Part shown: positions 16,413 through 24,716 of the stretch, one piece after another
Layout: the number at the start of each line of letters is the position of its first letter
How positions within the stretch are numbered: the first letter of the stretch is position 1
Origin: an uncultured Clostridia bacterium
Lineage (GTDB): Bacteria > Bacillota > Clostridia > TANB77 > CAG-508
NCBI GenBank assembly: GCA_944390395.1
Contig: CALXPY010000009.1
Span: 1-43,018 of the forward strand
Direction: 5' to 3'
DNA: 43,018 nucleotides
Position numbers and translations under genes: made by a program
The notes under the pieces: model-generated
Seen by the model: only the letters and a program-made list of their open reading frames with translations
Database searches by the model: none
Told to the model about the DNA's origin: nothing

Positions 16413-16970
16413 ATGACAAAACGATTACCATCCCGGACAAAACTTTTGTTAAAATCAGATGACTTTCATGTGCAAAGAAATTATTACTCTACGTCGAATG
16501 GTCAACCGAATGCAAACGATTTGGTATGTTGTTTACCTTCATTTATCTCAATCGTTTTAAACAACAAGAGTGAAATTGCTTTTTTAAAACAAGCCCACCC
16601 TACGACAGATGATTTTCTTTGTTTACCCAAAGGATACATTAGAGAAGGAAAAGGTGTCCTAGATGTAGCCACAAGTGAACTAAAGAAAGTAATTGGTAAT
16701 TCCATTACTTCTGTCGAAAGACTATCTTTTGCACCAAACTTTTTAAGCTCGATTTCTAATGAAAAATTAGAAATATTGCTTTCATTCTTTGACTCTTCAA
16801 AATCTGATGAGTCTACTAATAAGAATATAGTTTGGTTAAGTTCGAACGAGGTCTTTTCTATACTGCATAGAAGTCAAAAAACGGGAACTCCGTTTTACAA
16901 AGGATTATTCTTAGATGGTCAGTCAGTGTATGCTCTCTTGATTTATAAGCTCTTGCGAAAAGGCTTATAA
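16413..16970 (+). CDS. NUDIX-fold protein with degenerate catalytic box
   Basis: The 185-aa protein has the layout of a small NUDIX hydrolase. The segment LPKGYIREGKGVLDVATSEL at about residues 71-90, continuing KKVIG, aligns with the NUDIX box (G-x5-E-x7-R-E-U-x-E-E-x-G-U). However, the first acidic residue is Lys, the Arg of REU is Ser, and the metal-binding EE is Lys-Val. Only one glutamate and the glycines remain, so hydrolysis is unlikely; a binding or regulatory role is my inference. Early arginine codons are CGA and CGG, whereas neighbouring genes mostly use AGA. It has its own consensus promoter and a strong terminator. Confidence 0.6.
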   Translation: MTKRLPSRTKLLLKSDDFHVQRNYYSTSNGQPNANDLVCCLPSFISIVLNNKSEIAFLKQAHPTTDDFLCLPKGYIREGKGVLDVATSELKKVIGNSITSVERLSFAPNFLSSISNEKLEILLSFFDSSKSDESTNKNIVWLSSNEVFSILHRSQKTGTPFYKGLFLDGQSVYALLIYKLLRKGL

Positions 16971-16976
16971 ATTGCA

Positions 16977-17014
16977 TTTTAAAAGGCTTATTGAAATTCA
17001 ATAAGCCTTTTAAC
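16977..17014. terminator. Bidirectional terminator between NUDIX-like gene and rplT
   Basis: A perfect 13-bp stem AAAAGGCTTATTG/CAATAAGCCTTTT at 16981-17011 with a 5-nt loop and T-runs on both strands. It serves the convergent NUDIX-like gene and the infC-rpmI-rplT operon. Confidence 0.9.
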
Positions 17015-17032
17015 TTTTCTTTTATATATTTT

Positions 17033-17383
17033 CTATGCTTTTTTTGCTATTTCTGCTAATTCTGCAAAAGCTTTAGAATCAGATACTGCTAATTCTGCAA
17101 GCATTTTTCTATTAATAACTACATTTGCTTTTTTTAGTCCATTTATTAATCTGCTATATGTTAAACCATTTTGACGACTTGCAGCATTAATTCTAGCTAT
17201 CCATAATTTTCTAAAATTACTTTTTCTATCTTTTCTTCCTACATAAGCATACATTCCAGATTTCATAACAGCTTGTTTAGCCATTCTAAATCTATAATGT
17301 TTTGCTCCATAATATCCTTTTGCTCTTTTTAATATTTTTTTATGTTTTTTACGAGTAATAATTGCTGTTTTTACTCTTGCCAT
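17033..17383 (-). CDS. rplT: 50S ribosomal protein L20
   Basis: The 116-aa L20 carries the typical highly basic N-terminal extension ([20 protein letters not shown]) and the RNA-binding body with [16 protein letters not shown]20 is needed for early assembly of the large subunit and in many Bacillota represses its own operon by binding the infC leader. It is the last gene of infC-rpmI-rplT. The ribosome binding site AAGGAAGGTG precedes the ATG. Confidence 0.98.
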   Translation of the reverse strand: MARVKTAIITRKKHKKILKRAKGYYGAKHYRFRMAKQAVMKSGMYAYVGRKDRKSNFRKLWIARINAASRQNGLTYSRLINGLKKANVVINRKMLAELAVSDSKAFAELAEIAKKA

Positions 17384-17416
17384 TTTATTTCACCTTCCTT
17401 AAATTTCTATTTTCTA

Positions 17417-17620
17417 TTAGTTCCCATAAGGTAACAATTTTTTAATACCTGCTTCGCATGTTTTATCTGCATAAGCATCTTGTATTTTTCCTCTAGATTT
17501 TGCTCTATTTGTTTTATTTGCTAAAAGATGTCTTCTATTTGATTTTGTTCTTTTTACTTTTCCTGTTGCTGTATAAGAATATCTCTTTTTAGCTGCTTTA
17601 TTTGTTTTTAATTTTGGCAT
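17417..17620 (-). CDS. rpmI: 50S ribosomal protein L35
   Basis: The 67-aa L35 has the family start MPKLKTNKAAKKRYSYTATG and the basic RRHLLANKT core. It is the middle gene of the operon, 33 bp before rplT. AAGGAGG lies eight nt upstream of the ATG. Confidence 0.98.
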   Translation of the reverse strand: MPKLKTNKAAKKRYSYTATGKVKRTKSNRRHLLANKTNRAKSRGKIQDAYADKTCEAGIKKLLPYGN

Positions 17621-17650
17621 AATATTTTCCTCCTTAAATTATAGTATATA

Positions 17651-18166
17651 TTACTTATCAGCTTTTTTAGCTAATATTATAAACATATTTTTTCCTTCTA
17701 AAATTGGCTTTTTTTCTGGAACTGCAATTTCTGACAATTCTTCAATAAACTTATTTAGAACTTCTTCACCTAATTTTATATAATTAACTTCTCTACCTCT
17801 AAATTTAAGTGTTATTTTAACTTTGTTTCCGTCTTCAATAAATTTTCTTGCGTTTTTTGCCTTAAATTCAAAATCATGTTGTTCAATGTTAGGTGTAATT
17901 CTTATTTCTTTTACTTCTACTGCTTTCTGTTTCTTTCTAGCTTCTTTTTCTCTCTTTGCCTGTTCAAATTTATATTTTCCATAATTCATTATTTTACAAA
18001 CTGGCATTTGAGGATTTGGTGATACCATAACTAAATCTAACTTTTTACTAAAAGCTAATTCTAAGGCATCTCTAGTATCCATTAGTCCTTTCTTTTCTCC
18101 GTTCTCATCAATTACATTGACTTTGTTTACTCTAATTTGTTCATTAATAGGTAAATCTTGTTTTAT
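17651..18166 (-). CDS. infC: Translation initiation factor IF-3, AUA start
   Basis: IF-3 binds the 30S subunit and rejects wrong start codons and initiator mismatches. The N-domain (LPINEQIRVNKVNVID, RDALELAF), the lysine-rich linker and the C-domain (KITLKFRGREVNYIKLGEEVL) are all present. The only good ribosome binding site, GGAGGTG (18179-18173), is followed six nt later by ATA at 18166-18164; the in-frame ATG at 18181-18179 begins before that site and overlaps it. Starting at ATA gives 172 codons including stop (171 aa), the normal length. Non-canonical infC start codons (AUU, AUA, AUC) are a known autoregulatory device. The leader also has an attenuator. Confidence 0.9.
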   Translation of the reverse strand: MKQDLPINEQIRVNKVNVIDENGEKKGLMDTRDALELAFSKKLDLVMVSPNPQMPVCKIMNYGKYKFEQAKREKEARKKQKAVEVKEIRITPNIEQHDFEFKAKNARKFIEDGNKVKITLKFRGREVNYIKLGEEVLNKFIEELSEIAVPEKKPILEGKNMFIILAKKADK

Positions 18167-18189
18167 ATAAAACACCTCCATAAATATAC

Positions 18190-18216
18190 AAAAAAATTGG
18201 TTCTTTTGAAACCAAT
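18190..18216 (-). terminator. Attenuator terminator in infC leader
   Basis: On the minus strand ATTGGTTTC pairs with GAACCAAT around AAAA, followed by six Ts, ending 10 nt before the infC ribosome binding site. A terminator before the first gene means expression depends on read-through. Confidence 0.85.
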
Positions 18217-18316
18217 CCACAACAAATAAAATAACTTTAATATAAATATTTAAAATTAATTATTTACCTTTTTCTATTCGATAAGGTGAGAAGTGGATAG
18301 CTTCTACTTTGTAACA
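18215..18316 (-). promoter_or_regulatory. infC-rpmI-rplT leader, L20-leader-like
   Basis: In the transcript a GAAG/CTTC hairpin (18304-18290) exposes ATCCAC in its loop. This is exactly complementary to GTGGAT at 18220-18215, which overlaps the 5' arm of the attenuator. The long-range helix and the terminator compete, as expected for the Bacillota L20 leader, where r-protein L20 binds a long-range structure and favours termination. The match is to the principle; I did not verify the Rfam consensus. Confidence 0.6.
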
Positions 18317-18322
18317 ATAATT

Positions 18323-18351
18323 ATAATACAACATTTTATCAGTTTTGTCAA
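18323..18351 (-). promoter_or_regulatory. infC operon promoter
   Basis: On the minus strand TTGACA (18351-18346), a 17-nt spacer and TATTAT (18328-18323). Transcription would start near 18316, about 150 nt before the infC start codon. Confidence 0.85.
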
Positions 18352-18364
18352 TAGTTTGGAAAAA

Positions 18365-18400
18365 TAAAAGTTAGAGTTTGTCAGAAATATGACAAACTCT
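18365..18400 (-). terminator. polA terminator
   Basis: An 11-bp stem AGAGTTTGTCA/TGACAAACTCT (18373-18400) with a 6-nt loop, directly after the polA stop codon and followed on the minus strand by a T-rich tail. Confidence 0.8.
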
Positions 18401-18401
18401 T

Positions 18402-21149
18402 TTACTTTGCTAAATACCAATTTCGTGCTTCTGATACTTCTACCTTTAATGGTACATCTAATTTTGCTGCATTTTCCATACATTCTTTTAATATGTCTTT
18501 CACTTGTTCTTTTATTTCTTCTTTACACTCTATTATTAATTCATCATGTACTTGCAATATAAGTTTAGCATCCAATTTTTCTTCTTTTAATTTTTTATAT
18601 ACATTTATCATAGCAATTTTCATTATATCTGCTGCAGTTCCTTGTATTGGAGTGTTCATTGCTGCTCTAGATCCAAATTGTCTTACAATATAGTTATTTG
18701 AAGAAAGCTCTGGTATATATCTCCTTCTATGGAAAAGTGTTTCTACATATCCATGCTCTTTTGCGCTAGCAACTATATTATCCATAAAATTCTTAACTCC
18801 ACTATATTTTTCTAAGTATTGATCTATATATTGTTTAGCTTTTTTTCTTGACATTCCTAATTGTTCTGCAAGTCCGAAATCACTTATACCATAAACTATT
18901 CCAAAATTTACTGCTTTTGCAGAAGTTCTTTGACTTTTAGTTACTTTATCCATTGGAATATCATACACTTTTGATGCAACTTGTGTATGTATATCTTCAT
19001 CATGAATAAATGCTTGTAACATATTTTCATCTTTAGAAATATGAGCAAGTACTCTTAATTCTACTTGTGAATAATCAGCATCTATAAGTATATTGCCTTT
19101 TTCTGCTTTAAATACTCTTCTTAATTTTTTCCCTAATTCGTATCTAGTAGGAATATTTTGTAAATTTGGATCTGAACTGCTTATTCTTCCTGTAGCTGTA
19201 ATAGTTTGATGGAAATATGAATGTATTCTATTAGTTTTTTCATTTATGTATGAAGCTAAACCTTCTACATAAGTAGAATTTAGTTTTACTAAACTTCTAT
19301 ATTCTAATATCTTTTCTATAACAGGATGTTCACTTTTTAATTTTTCTAATATATCTACATCTGTTGAATATCCTTTTTTTGTCTTTTTATATACAGGAAG
19401 TTTCAATTTTTCAAATAAAATTTTTCCTAATTGTTGAGTAGAATTAACATTAAATTCTTCTCCACATAAGTCATATATTTCTTGTTTTAATACATCTATT
19501 CTTGTCTTTAATGTTTTTCCAAAATTGGTTATTCCTTTTTCATCAACATAAACTCCATTATATTGCATTTCACTTACTACTTCTATAAGAGGGATCTCTA
19601 TATTATTGAATAAATCTAATGATCCTATTTCTTCTAATTTTTCTGTGGTAATATTGTATACATTTCCTAATACATATACATAAGCTAAACATTTATATTT
19701 TTCTGTATCTTTTTGTTCTTGTGTTTGCATTTGGAATAAATTAATCTGTTCGTTCTTTTTAGTTTCATTTGCTCCAACAGCTTGTAGATAATCTTCTATA
19801 TCAACTTCTAAGAATTGTTTTCCTATTTCTTCTAATGTATATTTAGAATTTGCAGGATTTAATAGATATGCTGCAATTTCTGCATCATAATATATTCCTT
19901 TTATATTAATACCTATTTGTTTTAATAAAATATAGTCTTCACTTGATTTATAACCATATTTCTTTATCTCATTATTTTCAAATATTTCTTTAAACTGCTT
20001 AATAAACTCTTCAATATTTGGTATTGAAATAAAATAAATTAATTTTTCTTCTTCATTATATATACTAATAGAAGTAATATGTTTCTTTATTATTTCAATA
20101 TCAGTAAATTCACCATTATCGTCTTTTTTTCCTAAGATATAAATTATTTTTTTAGTATTTTTCAAATAATCTACTACTGGCTTTATTTCTTTTTCTTCTA
20201 ATATATTTATATCTTTTATTTTTAATAAATCTTTTAACTCTTCTTTTTTTACAACATTTTTTGAATATAAATCAAATCTATCTATAAATCTATGAAAATT
20301 TAATTCTTTAAAAATTGCTAATACACTATCATTGTCCCAATCTTTAATTTTTAAATCTTCTATTTTTTTGTCTAATGGAACTTTTACATTAATTGTTCCT
20401 AATTCTTTTGATAATAATGCTAAATCTTTATTTTCTATAATTTTTTCTCTTGTTTTTCCCTTTAATTTATCCTTATTCTTATCTATTGCTTTATACAATC
20501 CTTCAATGCTTCCATAAGTCTTTACTAGATCTATAGCAGTTTTTTCTCCAATTCCAGGTACTCCTGGAATATTGTCAGAATTGTCACCCATAAGTCCTTT
20601 TACTTCAATTAATTTTTTTGGTTCCAATCCATATTTTTCTATTACTGAATTTCTGTCATAGTCGTCGATTTCTGTTTTTCCTACTTTTGTATGTGGTATT
20701 CTTATAGTTATATTGTCTGTGGCTAATTGAAATGTATCCCTATCTCCTGATAATATAGTTACTTTTAATCTTTTTTTCTCTCCTATTCTTGCTAAAGTAC
20801 CTAATATATCATCTGCTTCATATCCTTCTTTTTCAATAATAGTAATATTCATTGCATTCAAAATATCTTTAAGAATTGGCATTTGCTCTGCTAGTTCGTT
20901 AGGCATTCCTTTTCTTGTAGCTTTATAGCCCTCATACATTTTATGTCTTGCTGTTGGAGACTTTAAATCAAAGGCTACTGCTATATAGTCAGGTTTAAGA
21001 TCTTCCATTTCTCTAAACAAAATTGCTAAAAATCCATATACCGCATTTGTATATTTTCCATCACTTGTCATAAGCATTTTGGTACTCATAATTCCATAAA
21101 ATGCTCTATTTAAAATACTATTTCCATCTATAACTAATAATCTTTCCAC
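18402..21149 (-). CDS. polA: DNA polymerase I
   Basis: The 915-aa protein has three regions. The 5'-nuclease is at 1-290 (ADDILGTLARI, GDNSDNIPGVPGIGEKTA). A 3'-5' exonuclease-like domain is at about 300-490. The polymerase carries motif A (DADYSQVELRVLAHIS), motif B (KAVNFGIVYGISDFGLAEQ) and motif C (QVHDELI). The proofreading domain lacks the DxE start expected of an active exonuclease (sequence YILGKKDDNGEFTDIEI), as in Bacillus-type Pol I, so it is probably inactive. The start is GTG at 21149 with AAAGGAG six nt upstream. It follows the polytopic membrane gene by 21 bp and may share its transcript. Confidence 0.97.
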   Translation of the reverse strand: MERLLVIDGNSILNRAFYGIMSTKMLMTSDGKYTNAVYGFLAILFREMEDLKPDYIAVAFDLKSPTARHKMYEGYKATRKGMPNELAEQMPILKDILNAMNITIIEKEGYEADDILGTLARIGEKKRLKVTILSGDRDTFQLATDNITIRIPHTKVGKTEIDDYDRNSVIEKYGLEPKKLIEVKGLMGDNSDNIPGVPGIGEKTAIDLVKTYGSIEGLYKAIDKNKDKLKGKTREKIIENKDLALLSKELGTINVKVPLDKKIEDLKIKDWDNDSVLAIFKELNFHRFIDRFDLYSKNVVKKEELKDLLKIKDINILEEKEIKPVVDYLKNTKKIIYILGKKDDNGEFTDIEIIKKHITSISIYNEEEKLIYFISIPNIEEFIKQFKEIFENNEIKKYGYKSSEDYILLKQIGINIKGIYYDAEIAAYLLNPANSKYTLEEIGKQFLEVDIEDYLQAVGANETKKNEQINLFQMQTQEQKDTEKYKCLAYVYVLGNVYNITTEKLEEIGSLDLFNNIEIPLIEVVSEMQYNGVYVDEKGITNFGKTLKTRIDVLKQEIYDLCGEEFNVNSTQQLGKILFEKLKLPVYKKTKKGYSTDVDILEKLKSEHPVIEKILEYRSLVKLNSTYVEGLASYINEKTNRIHSYFHQTITATGRISSSDPNLQNIPTRYELGKKLRRVFKAEKGNILIDADYSQVELRVLAHISKDENMLQAFIHDEDIHTQVASKVYDIPMDKVTKSQRTSAKAVNFGIVYGISDFGLAEQLGMSRKKAKQYIDQYLEKYSGVKNFMDNIVASAKEHGYVETLFHRRRYIPELSSNNYIVRQFGSRAAMNTPIQGTAADIMKIAMINVYKKLKEEKLDAKLILQVHDELIIECKEEIKEQVKDILKECMENAAKLDVPLKVEVSEARNWYLAK

Positions 21150-21170
21150 TTTTTTCTCCTTTAATAAAAT

Positions 21171-22658
21171 TTAATACATATAGCACGAAATATATAATGT
21201 ATCATCCATACACATATATTTTTTGTCATCTACATTTTTCCTATATTGTTCTATTTCTTGCTTAGTTGGTTCTTTTTCTGTAAGTTTTAAATTATTATAA
21301 TAATTAATAACTCCAGTTACCGCCCACTCAGTTCTTACTGCACTACATGTAGTAATGCTTCCATGATACCATAAATCAGAATAATATGCCAATGAGGTTT
21401 TTCCTCCTTCTACTATTATTGCTAAATTTTCGACTGTCTTTCCTGAATTTTCTTCATATTCTTCAATATATCTTCCTATTTCTAAAGATTTTTCTTTATC
21501 CAATTTATTAACAGTTTTTACTGTTTCTATATTAGTTACTATACATGAACATATTAAAACTGCATAAATTATGAACACTATTTTTAACAATATATTTATT
21601 ATATTATTTTTTTCTAATAAATCTGTCTTTACTATTAGATGTAACATTAGAAAACCTATTGTAGCCCCTATTGAAAATCTTATTCTTCCTGACCAAAATC
21701 CATCTAAATTGTAAGCTGATACAATAAACGCAAAACCAATTCCACATATTAAAATTATAAATTGCTCTAATAAAATTCTATTTGTCTTAAAATCTTTTTT
21801 AATCACGCTTTTTACTATAAGCAATAATTCTAATACTAACAAAATGATTATAAATATATAATCATAAAATAAATGTCCTGTAAATACCAAAACAACTGTA
21901 AATTGTTCTAAAATGTATGATAAATTTTTTAATATTTTATTTAATGCAAAATCTCTATTTTGAACCAAATTCAAAAAATTCTCTGCCAAATGTACTATTA
22001 TAATATTTAGAACTACTCCTATTAGTCCAATTCCAATACTTATACCAATATTTTTTATTATTCCTTTAAGTTCTTTTTCTTTTAATATTGAAAATACTAA
22101 AACTGTAATAAAGAAACATGAAATTGTTCCTTGATAGCAAATAATTGCTAATATCATTAAAATCATTGATTTTAGAAAATAGAATTTTCCTTTTTCAATT
22201 ATACATTTTGCAGATACAATATATAAAAGTACACTAAAAGCCATTACTAGACATTCTAAGAAATACATATTCTCTAAATACATAAAATTGAATATTGTAA
22301 AAAAACAAACTAAAGTCAAAAATATTTGTCCTGTAATACTTTCAAACTTTTTATATTTCTCTACCCACTTTTTTAAAACTAGTACAGAAACACTTGATAC
22401 AATTAGTGCTAAAATAGTCAGAATAATAGTAGCTATATGTATAGGCACATTAAAGAAGTTTAATATGTTCAATATTGTAAATTGTATTAGTCTTCCATCT
22501 AAAAGTGAATTTTCTTTAGAATAACCTGTATATGTTCTATCATATACTCTATAAGTATCAGTGGCAAAATGAGGTGTTAAATACCCTGCAAATAAAATTA
22601 AAGCAAATATAAGAATTATGAAAAAAGTAATTATATCTCTTTTATCTATTTTTTTCAA
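21171..22658 (-). CDS. Polytopic membrane protein, GtrII-like glucosyltransferase family
   Basis: The 495-aa protein has about ten to eleven hydrophobic helices. The first extracytoplasmic loop (HFATDTYRVYDRTYTGYS, then DGRLIQF) resembles membrane proteins annotated as glucosyltransferase-domain (Glucos_trans_II/GtrII) proteins, which decorate surface polysaccharide or teichoic acid from a lipid-linked sugar. A hydrophilic C-terminal domain (about 390-495) faces one side. The start is TTG at 22658 with GAGGAGGG seven nt upstream; no ATG fits. It lies between the sortase/unknown-protein pair and polA. Family assignment is by eye; donor and acceptor are unknown. Confidence 0.55.
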   Translation of the reverse strand: MKKIDKRDIITFFIILIFALILFAGYLTPHFATDTYRVYDRTYTGYSKENSLLDGRLIQFTILNILNFFNVPIHIATIILTILALIVSSVSVLVLKKWVEKYKKFESITGQIFLTLVCFFTIFNFMYLENMYFLECLVMAFSVLLYIVSAKCIIEKGKFYFLKSMILMILAIICYQGTISCFFITVLVFSILKEKELKGIIKNIGISIGIGLIGVVLNIIIVHLAENFLNLVQNRDFALNKILKNLSYILEQFTVVLVFTGHLFYDYIFIIILLVLELLLIVKSVIKKDFKTNRILLEQFIILICGIGFAFIVSAYNLDGFWSGRIRFSIGATIGFLMLHLIVKTDLLEKNNIINILLKIVFIIYAVLICSCIVTNIETVKTVNKLDKEKSLEIGRYIEEYEENSGKTVENLAIIVEGGKTSLAYYSDLWYHGSITTCSAVRTEWAVTGVINYYNNLKLTEKEPTKQEIEQYRKNVDDKKYMCMDDTLYISCYMY

Positions 22659-22741
22659 AATTTACCCTCCTCAAGATTCTATTTGTCTATTTATTCCAAG
22701 TCATAGTGTATTCTATTTCTTTTGTATCATTATCTATATTT

Positions 22742-23266
22742 TCACTTTACATCATTTATTGTCATTTCTGGAGTTCCAAAATACACATCTCTATTTCCAT
22801 CTAGCTTATGACATTTTATAATTGTATAATTTTTGTAATGATATTCCATACTTCCTCCATCATCATAAGAAACTGCATTTGGAAAATCTCTATTGGCTTT
22901 TTCTATAATTTCTTCCATTGTTATTCTATTATTTAATAAAGCATCTTTTAAATCTAAAGTTTCTCCACCTATTTCAATTTTCACTTCTACATTATAGGCA
23001 TAAATATCATAATCATAGTATTGATTTTCGTCTTTACTTAAAATTTTATAAGGTTCATTCTGCATTTCTGTTTCATTTGGCTCTACTATAATATATTGTG
23101 CATTAGATTCTATGACTTTACCAAAGAAATATGGTTGTTCTTGTGTTATATTATCAGGTTCTCTATTTTCCATTTTTGAATTATTTTTTAAAACAGTTGC
23201 ATATATTAGTCCTACTAAAATTAACACAATTAAAATACATATAATTATTATTGTTCTTTTTTTCAT
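22742..23266 (-). CDS. Membrane-anchored extracytoplasmic protein of unknown function
   Basis: I do not recognise a named family. The start is taken at the ATG at 23266: AAAGGTG lies seven nt upstream, while the earlier ATG at 23284 has no ribosome binding site and contains this one. The 174-aa product has a basic start (MKKRT), one hydrophobic helix (IIIICILIVLILVGLIYATV) and an extracytoplasmic domain. The latter begins FFGKVIESNAQYIIVEPNE, resembling small OB-like domains of the YobA/DUF3221 type. It lies 36 bp after the sortase gene and is probably co-transcribed with it. Confidence 0.7.
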   Translation of the reverse strand: MKKRTIIIICILIVLILVGLIYATVLKNNSKMENREPDNITQEQPYFFGKVIESNAQYIIVEPNETEMQNEPYKILSKDENQYYDYDIYAYNVEVKIEIGGETLDLKDALLNNRITMEEIIEKANRDFPNAVSYDDGGSMEYHYKNYTIIKCHKLDGNRDVYFGTPEMTINDVK

Positions 23267-23302
23267 TAACATCACCTTTTTCATTTTTCTATAAGGAACT
23301 TT

Positions 23303-24052
23303 TTATTCTTTTATTTCATGCAACACACCCATTATGATATATCTAGCACCGTCATACTCATAAGCACAAGTAGATAACGTCATTATTTTATCTTCTTCTC
23401 TTACTTCAACATCACTATTAAAGTCTGAATTTTGGATTGATTCTTCTATTTTGCTTTCATCTATAATTGATAAATCATAAATATCAGATTCTACTGAAAT
23501 TGTATATCCCGCAAATAATTGAATCATATAGTTTTTTTCTTGTGTAAAATAATATAAAACTTTATGATTATCATAGTATTCTTGACTTTTGTATTCTTGA
23601 AGTGTCCCAAACATTGTATCGTTTTCCATGTTATGTCCATATATAATTGTATTATTATCTTCTAAATTTGAATTATTGCGATAATCCATAAATAAACTAC
23701 CTGCTATGTTATATTCTCCATTAATAAGTCTACGCAAATAATAATTATTATCTTCACTTTGGACAACAGGATAGTTTATTTGTGTATTCTCTGAATATAA
23801 CCAACCAACTATATCTTCATTTTCTTGCTTTAGAGCAGTAAAGTCAACATTTATTGGTAATTCATTTTTTGCTTGGCTATCTTCTTCCAAAACATTCGTT
23901 TTTTGGTTTTCTACCACAGCCTTCTCAATTAACTTATTATTTAATTCTTTATTTGCTTTTTCTTCATGTAGATACTGATAAATTTTGTAACCAGAAAAGC
24001 AAAATACTCCTAAACATACAGCAAGCAGAATTATTTTTACTATTTTTTTCAT
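23303..24052 (-). CDS. Sortase, class B type
   Basis: A membrane-anchored cysteine transpeptidase that links surface proteins to peptidoglycan. The start is taken at the ATG at 24052 because AAGGGTGG lies five nt before it; the in-frame GTG at 24061 is part of that site. The 249-aa protein has one N-terminal membrane helix (about residues 5-24) and the sortase core: NEDIVGWL, INYPVVQSEDNNYYL, catalytic His in IIYGHNM (residue 140), Cys in TLSTCAYE (229) and Arg in GARYIIMG (237). INYPVVQ and TLSTC fit class B. Clostridial class B sortases accept PxTG-type signals, matching the KPQTGD of the scaffold protein upstream. Its substrate is inferred from proximity. Confidence 0.9.
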   Translation of the reverse strand: MKKIVKIILLAVCLGVFCFSGYKIYQYLHEEKANKELNNKLIEKAVVENQKTNVLEEDSQAKNELPINVDFTALKQENEDIVGWLYSENTQINYPVVQSEDNNYYLRRLINGEYNIAGSLFMDYRNNSNLEDNNTIIYGHNMENDTMFGTLQEYKSQEYYDNHKVLYYFTQEKNYMIQLFAGYTISVESDIYDLSIIDESKIEESIQNSDFNSDVEVREEDKIMTLSTCAYEYDGARYIIMGVLHEIKE

Positions 24053-24123
24053 AACTACCACCCTTGTAACTATTTAATTGCAACAAAATGCTTTAGATTT
24101 TGGACAGCCTAATATGAGTTAAC

Positions 24124-24166
24124 CTTATTGTATAGGAAAAAATAGAGATTTTTCCTATACAATAAG
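24124..24166. repeat. Perfect 18-bp inverted repeat
   Basis: CTTATTGTATAGGAAAAA (24124-24141) and its exact complement (24149-24166) with a 7-nt gap, between the sortase gene and the DUF5640-like gene. There is no T-tract on the minus strand. It may be an operator for the sortase gene or part of the transcript end. Confidence 0.8.
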
Positions 24167-24169
24167 AAA

Positions 24170-24199
24170 ATGTTGCACCAAATATCTTTTGTGCAACAT
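24170..24199 (-). terminator. Terminator after scaffold/DUF5640-like operon
   Basis: A 9-bp stem ATGTTGCAC/GTGCAACAT (24170-24178 with 24191-24199) with a 12-nt loop and TTTTC on the minus strand, 23 bp after the stop codon of the gene at 24222. Confidence 0.65.
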
Positions 24200-24221
24200 A
24201 AAAGTTTATTTGTTTTGGAAA

Positions 24222-24716
24222 TTACTTTGTTTCCTTTTGTAATCTATATTCTCCTCCTGTTGTACCTTCTCCCCCTACTAATGTTAATGTTTCTCCTTCA
24301 AGGGTATAGGTATAGGAAGCATCACGAAGAGCATCTAGTGTAAAGTCTATTTCTAATTTATTATTATTGACAGTGTACGTATAGTCAAATTTCATACCAC
24401 TATCATGCATTGCACCTTTTCCATCTTCTTTAAATTCATATTTTACATTTTCATTATAAATATAGGTACCTACTAAATTAACATTAGACTCATATTCATC
24501 TTCCGTTTTGTTGTCACTAATTGTCGTAGCATTAATATTGCTATTAGTAACGTTCTTGTCAGCATTGACAACATCTGTAGATTGATTACTAGTGGCACTC
24601 TCCTCTTTTTTATTAATAGTAATGATAGCTATAACAGCTATAGCTATCATTATAACTATTAATAATAGTATCCATTTTATTTTGAGTGTTTGCTTACTCT
24701 TCTTTTTGTGTTGCAT
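24222..24716 (-). CDS. Membrane-anchored lipocalin-like (DUF5640-type) protein
   Basis: The 164-aa protein has a basic start (MQHKKKSKQTLKIK), one membrane helix (about 15-34) and a Ser/Asn/Thr linker (about 38-75). It ends in a small beta domain, GTYIYNENVKYEFKEDGKG through TYTLEGETLTLVGGEGTTG, resembling the DUF5640/lipocalin-like modules of Clostridia. The ATG at 24716 lies inside the 3' end of the scaffold gene in another frame (40-bp overlap) and has no clear ribosome binding site, so translation is probably coupled to the scaffold gene. A partner role at the wall anchor is inferred from coupling only. Confidence 0.7.
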   Translation of the reverse strand: MQHKKKSKQTLKIKWILLLIVIMIAIAVIAIITINKKEESATSNQSTDVVNADKNVTNSNINATTISDNKTEDEYESNVNLVGTYIYNENVKYEFKEDGKGAMHDSGMKFDYTYTVNNNKLEIDFTLDALRDASYTYTLEGETLTLVGGEGTTGGEYRLQKETK

